Of a stretch of DNA of 64,000 nt, positions 12,001 through 27,000 are shown one piece after another; positions within the stretch are counted from its first letter, which is position 1; every line of letters starts with the position of its first letter. The notes beneath the pieces are model-generated. The model was not told where the DNA came from, did no database searches, and saw nothing but the letters and a program-made list of their open reading frames with translations. Origin of the DNA: Antilocapra americana (Eukaryota > Chordata > Mammalia > Artiodactyla > Antilocapridae); assembly GCA_007570785.1 (NCBI GenBank), contig ML664176.1, positions 547,296 through 611,295 of the forward strand, given 5' to 3'. The translations under genes and the position numbers were made by a program.

Positions 12001-15000
12001 AAAACACATGACTCTTCAGGACTACAAGTACTATTGGTCTGGTTTCCTGTAGAAGTCTGTCCTGAGGAAGAATTTAGGCTACCTGGTTTAGAACTTAAAT
12101 CAGAACCCACTTCAGCTGTCTTTCCATTACTATTATTTTGACACTCCATATCAATGATTAAACAGTCTTCATCTGTATCACTACTGTCAAGAACTACATC
12201 TTCAGTGTTAGCTGCTTCTGATGTAACAGTTTTTTCCTTTGAATTATTGTCTGTGTTCTCTAGAACATTTACTCTTTCATCAACACTCTCCATTTCAGTG
12301 GCCATATCATTTTTATTAGAAGTCTCAATTTCCATAGAACTTTCTAATTGTAAGGGATCAGATGTTTTCAAGTCACTATCTTGCACCAAAGACTTGTCAG
12401 AATTTGATACCTTTTCACCACATGGTATAAATCTCTGATCATCTTTATTTTCGGACTCTTCAGGGCCACTGTCTATCATACCAGTCACCAGCTGTTTCTC
12501 CTTCTGCAACTGTTCCATCAGAATCTGAGATAAACTTCTAGAATGAGCAGAAATGTCTGGTGCAGTTGGTGCCTCAGATGCGTCTGCTAAGCTGGGGGCT
12601 GTGAGTTTATCTGTCATGGTGAGTACAGTGGAGGTACTTGCTGGACTTGGTGACTTTGACGGTTTGGTGGTGGTTGCTCCAAAAGTTTCAAGTTCTGTGA
12701 CATCCTCATCAAAGTCCAGATCCAAATTTTCTCGGGTCTCAATTTTTCGGCACTCAACTTCATAAGATATCTTAAGAAAATATATTGGCAAACTATTAGC
12801 AACAATTCTGGGCCACTCCTCACCTATCAGTGACCCATTACAAACATAGTTCATACTCTTTAAAAGGAGAAAGAAAAGTCAAATGGCTTTGAAAGGTTCT
12901 TGCTTTCATAGAGTATTAGAAACTATTTACCCTTATCTTCCCAATGAAATGTTGATGCAACACAGAAAAAATTTCTAAGTTGCTATACCATAGGAAATGG
13001 AAATACTTGTGAACTACTACATCTCAAGAGGTATTCCCACTAATCAAAAACAGGTAGGACCTCAAAGAAGAAATGTAAGGCCAAACAAGAAGGCAGTGGA
13101 TGGCTATTCACATCCACTTTATATGCTCTTGCAGGGACTTAGGGGACCAGGAGGAAGCCTCTTGCCACTCTAAGGAAACTGCAACTGTGGAACTGTGGAA
13201 CGCAACTGTGGAAGAGTCATCAGCTTCTAACATCAGTCAGTACTTTTCTTCACACATCCACTCAGGGAAAACAACTCTCAGCAGTATGAGGAAAAAAGAA
13301 TAGGAAATGGTTTTACTCTATCTTGGGACATGAAGTCATTGAAGGTTATAGTTTTTTACATACTGTTTTAGTCATGGAAGAACTCCAGACAGTTTTATTC
13401 AGGAATAAACTGTCTTGTCAAGTAGCAAAATCTCTCCTCAGCCTGGCAGAGTATTTTAGATAAACACAATGAAATTGTCTTACAGCTTAGGATTTGAGAG
13501 AAAAATATTCTGACAGTCTCAGGCAGTGAGTAAGAAAGATCCATCTGTGTTAAATTACCTCTCTGAAACTCAATTTCCTCATCAGTAAAATAATAACAGA
13601 GTCATCATCTTAGGTTTGTTCTAAGCATTAAAAGTGTGCAATTATATATAGAAAATTTCTCAGTATACATGGTCATAGTAGTTTCTCACTAAACAATACC
13701 ACATTTAGTCAAAAAATAAAATAAAGCTATACACTGTTTACGTGAGGCATTCTTACACAAAAAGGTTCAAGGAGAAACAATGGGACATGACATCAAGAAA
13801 TAAACAAAGAAGGACTAACAATAGTAAGTGTTAGAGAAAAGTCAATGCAAAAAGCATTGGATAGAAAAAGGAATCCTATGTTGAAAAAAAGATGAAGTCC
13901 AGGAAATTCCTGGACAGTCCAGTGATTAGGATTCTGTACTACCACTGCCAAGGGCATGGGTTCAATCCCTGGTCAGGGAACTAATATTTCAGAAGCCACA
14001 TGGCTCGACTGAATTAAAAAAAAACCAACCCTAAAAGAAAAAAGATGAAATCCATGATGAATAGATAATGATTTGTGACATGCCAAATAACAACAGTAAA
14101 ATTGTCAAAAATGAAAAATAAAAGGAAAATCTGAAATAAACAACTGTACTTGGTCCATGATACACTGTTTCTAAGCAAAGAAAGGGATGTAGAAAGTATG
14201 AATATTTAATAACTGAAACAAAGATACATGAATGACTGAAAACATACACATAGACTACAAAGATATACCTTTTCCCGCCCAAGGATCGAAGGGGTATTTC
14301 CAAAGACGGACTACAAATTAATACACAAAGAAAATGTCAATAGAGTACAAAGCAGAATCTACTAAGGTCTGACTATCTGTTTAGAAGGAAATAAATTAAG
14401 AAATTAAGAAAAAAGTCAACCAACATTAATAAATGCAAGCACTTAGAAATTCAAAACTGCCCAAACTGTTGGATAAAAGAAGAAATTAGAGTGATAATTA
14501 CTGATTATTTAAAAAGCAGCAAAAATGAGAACAGTGAATATTAAAAAATCAGAAAGTATCATTCATAGCCTTTTCAAGAAATAGGTAAAGAATATATTCA
14601 AAATGATAAAATTTCATAAATATAAAACCAAAATTAATGAACTGAAAAACAATACTCTTACCCCTGAAAGAACAAATTTGAGTAAAATTAAAAATGGTAT
14701 TTACCTGTAAATATGTGCTTATAAAAGAATTATTCTGTTAAACATATTAATTATATCAATAAAAATAACACTTCCTTAATGTCATGAAATATCTAATTAG
14801 TTTTAAAATTTCCTAGTCTGATACATTTCTTTTTACAACTGTTTATTGGAATAAGGATCCCACCAAGATCCTGACAATACATTTGGTTGATATCTCTCAA
14901 TTTTCTTTGTCAAAAATCTCTCCTTTACTCTCTGCCAATTCCCATATCATATCACCAGATATTTGTTGAAGAAACTAGATCACTTATCCTGTGGAATTTT

Positions 15001-18000
15001 CCACATTCTGGATTTTGCATCCCCATGATATCATTTAACACATGCTTCCCCTACATTTCCTATTAAATATCTAGTAGCTTGATCAGATTCAGGTACATTA
15101 AAAAAAAAATTTTATGTTGTATGTGGTAATGTATACCTCCCACTTCAATGAGGAGGCTAATGATATTTGGTTATCTTTCTTCTTGTAATACTACAATTGT
15201 TCTGTTGCTTCATCAAGTGTCAACAACCTATCCTATCAAAATTCCTGACTGATCTTCTAATGATTTTAGTAGTCATTAATGATGATCACTGCCTAGATTT
15301 ACTTTTTCATTAGGAGCTGCAAGGTCTTCTCTGGTGGCTCAGAAGGTAAAGAATATACCTGCAATACAGGAGACCCGAGTTCAATCCCTGGGTCAGGAAG
15401 ATCCCCTGGAGAAGGGAATGGCTACCCACTCCAGTATTCTTCCCTAAAGAATTCCATGGACAGAGGAATGCTGGTGGGCTACAAAGAGTCGAACTCGACT
15501 GAGTGACTAACACTTTCACATTCACTTGGAAGCTGCAAAATGGTGACAGTGATATTTAAGCACTACCCCAACATACAGTTTGTACTGGAAAAGTAAGACA
15601 GATATTTGAAATTTTAGAAGTTTTCAGAATAATGACTTGATACACAAGCATCCTTTGAAGGTGACTAACACTCTTTTAAAAAGATATTATTTTAAATTCA
15701 TGGGTTGTAACATATTTCATATGTTTCCATCTACTGCATAGTTGTTTTTCATGAAAGTCAAGCTAACACACCTCTGGCCAATGGGAAAACCTTCAAGCAT
15801 CTTTTTTACACAATTCCAGTATTATTATAAGGTTTTTACTTCTTTGTTTGGCATTTATACTTCCTATGCTACAATTCTTGGTATCTAATACAAACATAAG
15901 TACTTATGTGTTTTATCATACAATCTAATATGTTCAAAATAAGAACAGCAATATCATTATTAACAATATGATTATTAAATGGAATGTAACATTTTTTGGC
16001 AATTCTTTCTGAACATGATACAAATTTTTAGTCACTAAATTATCTGAGTGACCATTTCACTTAATATATATTGGATATCACATTAGAGCTGCATACCTAG
16101 ACCTTTCTGATTCTCTTTATAGGCATACCTTGGAGATACTGTGTATTTCAGTTCTAAACCACAATAAGGCAAATATCACAAAAAAAGTGACTCACACAAA
16201 TTTTTTTTGGTTTCCCAGGGTATATAAAGATATATTTACATTATAGTGTATTAAGTATGCAATGACATTGTATCTTTAAAAGTATACACATCTTAAGAAA
16301 TACTTCACTGCTAAAAGGCGCTAACAATCATCTGAGCCTTCAGCAAGTTGTAACAGTAACATCAAATATCACTGATCACAGATCACCACAACAAATATAA
16401 TTATTTTGAAATACTCTAGAGTTACCAAAACATGTCACAGTGACATGAAGTGAGAAAATGCTGTTGGAAAATGGCGATGAGTGACCTGCTTGATGCAGGG
16501 TTACCACAAACCTTCCATTTGTAAAAACCCAAAACAGCATCTTTGAGGTATAGTAAAGCAATGTGTGCCTGTAACAGCTGCATAGTAGGCTACTGAAGAA
16601 GTACAGTTTATTTAATAAATACACCTATTAAGGGACATGAGGACTGTTTCCAATGAATACCTTAGAGCTGCAATGAATATCCTGCACAAATACTTCATCC
16701 TTTTCCTAGTGTACCTCTGAGCTACATTTCTAGAAGTGAGAATTCTAGGGCAAAGGATGAACACATTAGCTTCTCTCTGTTCTATGGGTACATCTTTCTT
16801 CATCTGACTGTAGAAACGTTACAGCAATTATCTTTTTTCCTCTAATAACTTTGTAAGAGCTTCCATCAACAATCCTCTTTTGTTTCTCATGTGTAACCGA
16901 GATGGGTTTATCTGCTCAGACTGTTACCTGTAGGAGAGTGATCCTGTGTGGGACTGTCCCAGGACAGCATTCACAGACTCGTGGCTCTAAGCCCATGCTT
17001 CATTGTTACCACTAGATATGTTTGTATGCATGCAGGTTGGTTTGCGTTCATGTGTGCATATAAAATCTTTGGTACATTCTAATATCTGCTTCCTCTATTC
17101 CCCCCTTTCACAACTGTCTGCAAACTTATTTTTCCTTTACCTTTAATGTCCTTGTTCTGCTCAATACAGACTTTACCACTAATGAAGAAAAATCTGTCTT
17201 GGAAGGAACTTTGGTTGGTTAGTTTCTCGAGTTCTTAGGGCCCAGGTCATCTCAGAACTATATTGAGGTTCCGAGTGTCCCTGCACTCACCTACAAATTA
17301 GAGTCCATCCACATTATCTTCACTTTTTTTATGCTCACATCTTTCACCATCCTCTTTCCATCTGGGATTATTTTCCTTGTGCTTAAAGAATATCCAGGCT
17401 TCCCTGGTGGCTCAGTGGTAAAGAATCTGCCTGCCAATGCAGCAGACATGGGTTCAATCCCTGGATTGGGAAGATCCCCCAGAGACAGAAATGGCAACCC
17501 ACTCTAGTATTCTTGCCTGGGAAATCACATGGACAGAGGAGTCTTGTGGGCTATAGACCAGAGGGTTGCAAAGAGTTGGACATGACTTAGCAACTAACCA
17601 CCACAACAAAGTATATCCATTAAGGGGGTTTGTGAGGAGCAAACACAGTTTTTATTAATATCTAAAAGTATCTTTACTTAATTTTTTATTATTTAAGGAC
17701 ATGTCACTGGCTATTTTCTCTCACCACAATATATTGTCCCAATAAGTCTCCTGGCTTCCATTGTTGTTGTTTAGAAGTTACTTGCCAGTCTAACTCTCAG
17801 TCCTTTACAGGCAATGTGCCTTTTGATTCTCTGGTGGCGTAGTTTTTGTCTTCAAGTATGGTTTTGTCCCATTATCTCTTTTATACCTTCCTTTTGGGTG
17901 AAAGTATACAAATGTTGGACATTCTCACTATATTCTCTATACGTTGTGCCCTATTCATATTTTCTTTTCATTGTTTGTGTTTCATTACAAATAGTTATTT

Positions 18001-21000
18001 CAGACCCAACTTCAGTTTATTAATTCTCTTATCAGTTTTATCTAATGTGCTAATAACCATCTTTACAGGATTCTTAACTGTACTTGATATATTTTTCATT
18101 AAAAAATGTTTAACGTAGTTCTTTTTCAAATCAGTGTTTGTGATGGCTCCTGCTCAGAGTATCCAGTCTCCCTCAGTGTCTAGTTATCTTTAAATGCTTT
18201 CTGGATGCTATATTTGAAAGTTATTTATAGAAATAATATGAAGCTCAAAATGTCACTCTGTTCCTCTAAGAATTATTTTCACTTGCTTTTGCTAGGTATC
18301 TAGAGATATCAGCAATCCAAAAGCATTTGAATCCAAGTTCAAGGCCTGAAAACCCAGGATACAATGTATGAGAAAGCTGATTTATTTCTGGTTCATCCTT
18401 ACTCCTGGGGTACAGCCCTGCAGGGTCCAAGCTCATGGTGGAAAAGTGAACTCTGACTAGTCCTGTCATGCTGCCAAAAAGCACATTTTCTGTTGCTTCT
18501 TCAGCACTGGCAAATATCATTAGGGCAAAAATTACCCTATGTGACAGGCTTACCAACCTGGATTCCAGTTTTCTTTAGTATCTCAGTCCTATAAGTTCCC
18601 CTTATCTTGTTAGGTCTTTGATGATTCTAAGAAATAAATTTATATAATATGTACTGTGTTTTTCAGTTGACATCAGTAATGGATGGTCCAAATTATCTAG
18701 CCTGCCGTTACTGAAAGAAGTTATTCCGTCACTTTTTATCCCTCTTAACCTACTTCATTTTTTTCATAGTACTTGTTACTTACTGACATTCATCTCACAC
18801 CAATGTAAGTTTTAGGTAGATTTAAAAATGTAAAACAAAATAGAAAACCACCTATAAAAACTTAAGAAAGGTGGAAGTGCTTTATGACATACACATCATA
18901 AAAACATTGAAAGGCAAATAGTAAACCAAAAAATACAAAGGCCAATGTGAAAAACAAAAGGTCAATATTCTTAAAATTGTATGAGTTCTCATGTGTAAAT
19001 AAGAACAACATTCTCCTATTTCATTTTCCAACCTGGTTTGTTCTCTTATTTTATTCAAGTCCTTTTTCATATTTCCTGTCCTTGGTAAAGCGCTTCTGAT
19101 CATGAATCCTATTCTCATCTCTTTTCCCTAAATTATTCTATTTTTCTGAGTAGTATTTATTAATATTTCTTTGTGATACTGTTTGAATTATGTGTCCTGA
19201 CACTGATGTAAATTCTGAGAAAAAAGAGACTTCATTTTTATTTACTGTTGTATCCTCAGTGCATGCAATAGCATCTGCTCAATAAATATTTGTGGAATAG
19301 ATAAAGTTTTGTAAAATAGAATGTCTTATTCTAATAATCATGGGAAAATATTTTACAATACACAAAATAATAAAGGTTAGTATTTATGAAATGCCAAGCA
19401 CTGTTCTAAATGCTCTGGATGCATTAACTCATTTAATCTCAAATAATTCTACGAGTTAGGTCATCATTATGCATGCCTACATGCTCAGTTGGGTCTGATT
19501 CTTTGTGACACCATAGACTGTAGCCTGCCAGGCTCCTCTGTTCATGGGATTATCCTGGGAAGAATACTGGAGTGGGATGCCATTTTCCTCCTCTAGAGTA
19601 TCTTTTCCGCTCAGGGATCGAACCTGTGTCTCCTGCAGTGACAGGCAGATTCTTTATCACCGAGTCACCTGGGAAGCCCAGGTTATCATGATAACCATGT
19701 TACAGATGAGCAAACTAGACACAGATAGATTATATAGTTTGCCTAAGGTCACACAGATAATAAGTAAATACTAAAAAGGATTAACAATTCGGCTAAATAC
19801 TTTCTGCATAATCAAACTCATCTGATCCTTTTCATATCTAAAAACTATTGAATACTAATGAAACCAACGTAGGTATTATTATCCTTCTTCCATAATAGAA
19901 GAAAACTGAGGCTGAAGGAGGTTAAATTAGCTGTCTAAAGTCTAGATCCACCAGGGGTTCAATTTTAAGTTTTAATCTAATGTCTGTATTTTTAATTACC
20001 AGATTTAGAGACTTGTAGTAAAACATTACACTTTAAAGGATAAACAAGTACATTCTCTTAAGGAAAAAAAAGAGAAAGTGTTACATACATCCATTTCAGA
20101 TATATATTCTTCTGGTTTGTCCATAAATACTGCCGACACTGGAACAGAGGTATTTTTGGACATCATGAATTTTAAGGGAACTTCATGGAAGATTTGATTT
20201 CTCTCTCTCATTGTCATTTTCTTTTGGGGAAGTGGCGAGTTAATATAAATAACTTTAACTGGTTTTGAACCTTAAAACAGAAAAAGAATGAGAGTGATTA
20301 GTTTGTAGTAGTCATATAAAAATAAAACAATATAGGATGTACAACAGAAGAATTACTAAACAGAGACACAGGATAGGAAAGTCGAAGCACATGTCCCATA
20401 CATGTGCCTTGAACATGAAAAAAATTAAAGACTCTTAGAGATATAAGGGCAAGAGATTCTTACTGGCAAGAAAATATTTCTTTTTCTAACAAGTTTTTAG
20501 AGGATTTTCTGTTTGTTATTAATATTATACTTTTACTGTCATTATTACTCAGTTGCTCTTGAGTTATACTTTCAAAAAGTGATAAAATGGTTACCAGAGA
20601 ATATATTTAACTCTAATTTGTAGTTTTATTTTTAGACATAGTCCTTCATTCACTAGAATTGTGCTATTACATATAAGAATATTAATTCTAGAAGATACAA
20701 AAATCTATTAAATATGAACAAAAACAGAAGAGAAATAATATTTTATACAGAATTCATATGTAAATACTAATTTTACCATCAAGAGAGAGATTATGCTACG
20801 TTTATAAGTATAGACTTACTTTAAATCTGAATTTCAATAATACGTAAGTAAACAAGCCCTGGAAACTAATCCATTTGAGGCTGTCTAATAAAATATTACA
20901 TTCCTTTCATTTCAGTGAAAGACAGAAGAACCTTTCCCATTTCATATGTTTCTGGCCACCCTAAACTATAATTTTTTTCTCTACTTCTCACAAACCTAGC

Positions 21001-24000
21001 ATGCATACAGGTCCTGTAGATCTAATAACTCACTTATAAGAGTCAATTCTAGAGCAGCACTATATATTAAAAAGTTCTTCTGAACATAACTGTCAAATTT
21101 ACATCCTCCTTACATCAAAACTTAAGCTTTTTATATTTGACAAATGACTACCTGTAGTTAGAGAGCTGAAAGAGAACTGTTTGAACTCCTCTTTTGAGAG
21201 CATTACTTGACAAGGCAAATCACACACCTGCAACAGGTATTACTTGAATACACACTGGAATTTCCCACTGTTCCTTGTAGCTTGGTCCATGATTATTTAA
21301 TAAGGTAAATAATGATTGACTAGTTAAAGCTATATGAGGGTGGTATCTTGCAACAAGCTTCTCTGCATTTGGGTCTTTACTAATGTCCTGAAAAACAACA
21401 TAAAACTCGTTACTTGATTATACTTATTGAAAACTTCTTTGACTAAGTAATGAGAAGAAGGGAGAAATTAAGAAAGGATACTTCAGAACAATCAGGTTAC
21501 ATGTACTTTATGAGGTAAAGATTACCTCAAAGTTATAAGGAAGATCCAAAACCATCTTACTACTTACATAATGCATAGCTGCAGCTATTTGTCCTGGTGT
21601 TTCAACGGCTGGTATGGTATCTTTTGAAAGCTGCAACTTTGCAGGCATTGAGGGAAATACTGTTTTCACATATTTTACACTTCCCTAAATAAGAAAAAAA
21701 TGAATGTTTTATAGAGAAATCTTGATGTATTTTTTCCTAAAGCATCTTTTCATTAAACTTAAAATTCTTCATTCTACTAAATGTAAATTATCAAATTTAG
21801 AGCCTTCTTAAGACAAGACTTTCATGTTTTTACTTAACAATCACCATATACCTGTTTTTAAAAAAGGATTCAAGATAAGGATGTCATGGAATTTTCTCTG
21901 TCATTTTAAATTCTAACCTACCATTTTATTTAGTACAAGTCATAACCGGGTGTAAGAGAAGATATTTTCTCCACACATATACTTCCAATATGATTGTGAG
22001 TAAAATCCTTTAAAGGGGCTTTTTCCTTGTATTCAGAAACATTGAAAAAGATGGAAACTAAGAAAATCAAGAAATAAAATTGGTAGTAATAATTTTTAAA
22101 ACATCAAATATTTGTAGCCATACAATAAAAGAGGACACATTTGTATTGCATATTTTAAAAATTATATCTTGCTACTGCTCAAAATTTAAGCATAAATACT
22201 GAAATATAGTTAAATTATGTTTCTATCTGAAATACAGATAATATTTCAGACAAAAATATGTTTATTTTTAGTTTCATATGGCAAACCTTACCAATGCGAG
22301 AAGAGTTTTTTCTAACTTGAATCCCATCTCTATTCTGAATGGGAAGAATCCCATTAAGCTGGTGACTTCATGGAGAGTATAGAATTCTGGATACTTTTTC
22401 ACTTGTTCAATACAAGCTTTTAAAATTTGCTAAAAATTAAAAATTAAGAGAAATTCATTTTTATTGTATTTCTCTAAGAATGCAACAAAAATAATTTAGT
22501 TACATGTGACTATATAATTATTTCAAGTATGAGCCTTATTCATTAACTGAACTTCTAATAACTCAGGCATACTGTATATTCTTTATCTGATGTAAACTCT
22601 TATTTTTCATAACAATTCTTTTTAGCTTAATTTCTTTAAAAAATGTTTAATAATACTAAAAGTACCAATTGTATTAGAATTCTCCAGGCCAGAATACTAG
22701 AGTGGGTAGCTTTTCCCTTCTCCAGGGGATCTTCTCAACCCAGAGATCGAATCCAAGTCTCCCGCATTGCAGGCAGATTCTTTACCAGCTGAGCCACAAG
22801 AGAAGCTCAAGAATACTGGAGTGGGTAGCCTATGCCTTCTTCAGTGGATCTTCCCAACCCAGGAATTGAACCAGGGTCTCCTACATTGTAGGCGTATTCT
22901 TTAACAACTGAGCTATCAAGGAAGCCCTAGAATTTAAAGTTAGAGAAGACATATTTTTTATGCTATTTAAGAAACTGTCAAAGAAATAGAGACATGTAAA
23001 AATTTTAACACACTTTGTGGCAATAAAATCAGCTACATGAATGATTAGAAATAAGTTTAACATCCTAAAAAGGTTCCCAAGCACAATGAATTAATGAAGT
23101 AGTTATCTTACAGGTTATTCTAATCTTCAATCTAAAAACTAAATGAGAAAGTTTATAATTTGTATTTTCTTCTCTCCAAAATGTTCTCAAAATATTAATG
23201 ACTTACAAGGAAATGAGGAAGGAAAATTCACTGCTCCACCCAAATAGAATATATACCACTTGTGATGACACATAAATAACTCAAAGCAGCACAGCAATTT
23301 TCAAAGGGGATGTGTGGATCACAATAAACTGTGGAAAATTCTTTAAGAGATGGGAATACCAGACCACCTGACCTGTCTCTTGAGAAACCTGGTAGGCAGG
23401 TCAGGAAGCAACAGTTAGAACTGGACATGGAACAACAGATTGGTTCCAAATAGGAAAAGGAGTACGTCAAGGCTGTATATTGTCACCCTGCTTATTTAAC
23501 TTATATGCAGAGTACTTCAAGGCTGTATACTGTCACCCTGCTTACTTAACTTATATGCAGAGTACATCATGAGAAACACTGGGCTGCAGGAAGCACAAGC
23601 TGGAATCAAGATTGCTGGGAGAAATATCAATAACCTCAGATATGAAGATGACACCACCCTTATGGCAGAAAGTGAAGAGGAACTAAAAAGCCTCTTGATG
23701 AAAGTGAAAGAGGAGAGTGAAAAAGTTGGCTTAAAGCTAAACATTCAGAAAACTAAGATCATGGCATCTGGTCCCATCAGTTCATGGGTAACAGATGGGG
23801 AAACAGTGGAAACAGTGTCAGACTTTATTTTTGGGGGCCCCAAAATCACTGCAGATGGTGAATGCAGCCATGAAATTAAAAGACACTTATTCCTTGCAAG
23901 GAAGTTATAACCAACCTAGATAGCATATTGAAAAGCAGAGACATTATTTTGCCATCAAAGGCCTGTCTAGTCAAGCCTATGGTTTTTCCAGTAGTGTTGT

Positions 24001-27000
24001 ATGGATATGAGAGTTGGACAGTGAAGAAAGCTGAGCACTGAAGAATTGATGCTTCTGAACTGTGGTGTTGGAGAAGACTCTTGAGCATCCCTTGGACTGC
24101 AAGGAGATCCAACCAGTCCATCCTAAAGGAGATCAGTCCTGGGTGTTCATTGGAAGGACTGATGTTGAAGCTGAAGCTCCAGTACTCTGGCCACCTTATG
24201 CAAAGAGTTGACTCATTGGAAAAGACCTTGATGCTGGCAAGGATTGGGGGCAGGAGGAGAAGGGGACGACAGAGGATGAGATGGCTGGATGGTATCACTG
24301 ACTCAAGGGACATGGGTTTGGGTAGACTCCGGGCGTTGGTGATGGACAGGGAGCCTGGCATGCTGCGATTCATGGGGTCGCAAAGAGTCGGACATGACTG
24401 AGCGACTGAACTGAACTGAGGGGAGTTATAATGTAAAACCATACACATTACATTATCTTCTAAGATACAAGTGTCTCTTGTATCTCTGGAATCTCCCATG
24501 GACACCAAAATCTGAGGATGCTCAAATGGCTTATATAAAATGGTATATAGTACCATCAGCCATCCATATTGACTGACACAGAAATGGCAAATATGGAGGA
24601 ACAAATGGATGTGTTTTTTTCCCTCCTCTCAATGAACTTTAATCTGAACCTTTTAGAATATAGTTTATATCACAAAAGCTTTTAGCAATAAGTATACTTT
24701 CATATCTTATATCCCCTTTCCCTTCAGACATTTATAAAATGTGTCATTACAAATCAATATCATTACTCCAATACCTTTTCATACATAGTTTCATGTCTTC
24801 TTCTCTTCTTTAATCCTCTTTCCCTGCTATCTTTCACAGTTTTTTCCTCAATTCTATGCTTTTTAATAATGACTTTGATATTTAATTCAGGATATTATTT
24901 GCAATTGGGCTTCACCAGTGGCTCAGATGGTAAAGAATCTGCCTACAATGCAGGAGATCTAGGTTTGATTCCCTGGGTTGGGAAGATCTCCTGGAGAAAG
25001 GAATGGCTACCCACTCTAGTATTCCTGCCTGGGGAATTCCAGGGACAGAGGAGCCTGCAGGCTACAGTCCATGGGGTTGCAAAAGTTGGAAATGACTGAG
25101 CAATTAACACACATACACACACATATTACTTGCAAGTAAGGCATATGTAGGTTAACATGGAGAAGTTCTGTTTGTTTTTAATAACCCTAGTCAAGGGACT
25201 TCCCTGATGGTCCAGTGGCTGACAGTCTGTGCTCCCAAAGCAGGGGGTCTGGGTTTGATCCCTGGTCAGGGAACTAGATCCTACGTGCCACAACTAAGAC
25301 AGGCGCAGCCAAATAAATATTAACAACAACAACAAAAACCTAGTTAACTGCAAACTCAGATCTGCATAAAATCTTTGCTCCTCATTTATAGTATTAGTCA
25401 ACTTTCACCCCTAACATTCCTGTCCTAAAGTAGTCATTACAAAAATTTGAACATGCAAAAGACAGCAATATATAAGAACTATGTGACATACAGACTATCC
25501 TGATTAGACATTTATCTGAACATCTTTCTTGGTAAAACTCTGTTGAATGTCACAGTGCTCTTTAAGTAAGTTTACTCAGTAATCATGGCAAGAGAAAAAT
25601 TCAATGTGAATCTATGACAGTTTTATACCTATACTCAGAAATATTATATAGTATTAAAGGTATTTCACAGCGGCTAAGTATTAAGTAACTAAAACATCTT
25701 ATTTAAAATATTTAGTTTAAAAATTTTAATTAGTAATTTACTTACATTGGAAAAACAACTAAAAGTGAACAAATGAGGTTCAGAGATTCAGGCTGATCCC
25801 CATCACCTACCCACAAATATTATTTAACACTCAAAGTATCTTGAAAATTAAAAACACCAAAAACACATGCATGTACACATCATTACAAAGAAAGATGAAA
25901 ATGACTATGCTCCAGAAAGAGAACATATATTTTCATACATGTTTCAAGCTTAACATTTAGCGGACACTACTTCTGGCAATATGCTAAAGTAGTATCTTGA
26001 GTAGCACTCCTATCCAAATAACACTAGATCCTGGCTAGCTTACAACTAGCAATTTTCATGCATTGGTGGGCTTGCTAAAAGCGAGAAGAATCTCCAAGGA
26101 CCATAACTAAACAAACTCAAAATACCTAGATAATGAGGAAAAACAGGAGCAGTGAGCAGTAAGAAACACATCAAGTGGCTTGAGAGCAAATGTCTCAACT
26201 AGTTCTAAGATTAGGTAGGGAGCTGAACATGAGAGTGCTACATTTAATGCCTGAGAAGCAGAGATCTCAATAGGCATCTGTATACCTACATTCACAGCAG
26301 CATTATTCACAACAGCCACGAAACAGAAGCAAATCATGTGTCCATCAATGGATGAACGGATAAACAAAATGTCCATATACGTAAAATGGAATATTCAGCT
26401 TTAGTAAGGAAGTTCTGACACACACTACAGCTGGATGAATCTTGAAGACATTATGGTAAGCAAAGTAAGTCGATCACAAAAAGACAAATACTATATGATT
26501 TCACTTATATGTGGGTATCTACAGCAGACAAATTTAGAGACAGAAAGTAAATGGTGTGTGATACAATAAGAAATAGTTTGTGTTTGTTCCTTATTTCTGA
26601 CACATAGCTCCTAAAGCTCTTGGAATCTCCTAAGTGATAAGAATATCTTATTTATGCTAATAAGATGACAAAAGGCTCACAGGCAGCTAGTCACAAGTAG
26701 CCAATGATTTGATCAAGCATGCCACTAAGTAATCTCCATAGAAGCCCACTCAACAATCTCAACAATGGGATCCAGAGAGCTTCTGGGTTGAAGACACGGA
26801 GGTCTGGGAGGGTAGTGTGCTTTGGAAAGGGCATGGAAGCTCTGTGCCTCTTCCCTCACAACTTGCGTTATGCATCTTTCTCTTCCATTTGGCTGTTCCT
26901 CAGTTGTATTGTTTACATTAAACTGGAAATAGTAAGTAAAATACTTTCCTGCGTTCTCTAAGCCATTCTACCTAATTACTGAACTCAAGGTAGGGGTGAG

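Larger units (their letters stand above)
12771..20088 (-). other. ICE2 intron between coding exons 8 and 9
   Basis: 7.3-kb intron with MIR, CHR-2, Bov-tA, Tigger1-type and L1M/L2 fragments. 13100-13530 and 14040-14800 hold nothing recognised, apart from a triplicated AACTGTGGA at 13181-13217. Confidence 0.8.

Noticed and set aside
12154..12438. 94-residue frame on the strand opposite ICE2 exon 9
   Set aside because: Mirror of a Ser/Glu-rich coding exon; typical antisense shadow.
17397..17603. tRNA-like sequence in Bov-tA heads
   Set aside because: The heads derive from a tRNA but lack an intact cloverleaf; they are SINE parts, not functional tRNA genes.
23876..24604. 242-residue minus-strand frame
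   Set aside because: It is the antisense of a BovB LINE tail; no protein family match.
24430..24610. Phrase CCATGGACACCAAAATCTGAGGATGCTC, suggestive of a further old DNA transposon
   Set aside because: Recalled only loosely. No terminal repeats could be paired, so I did not assign a family.
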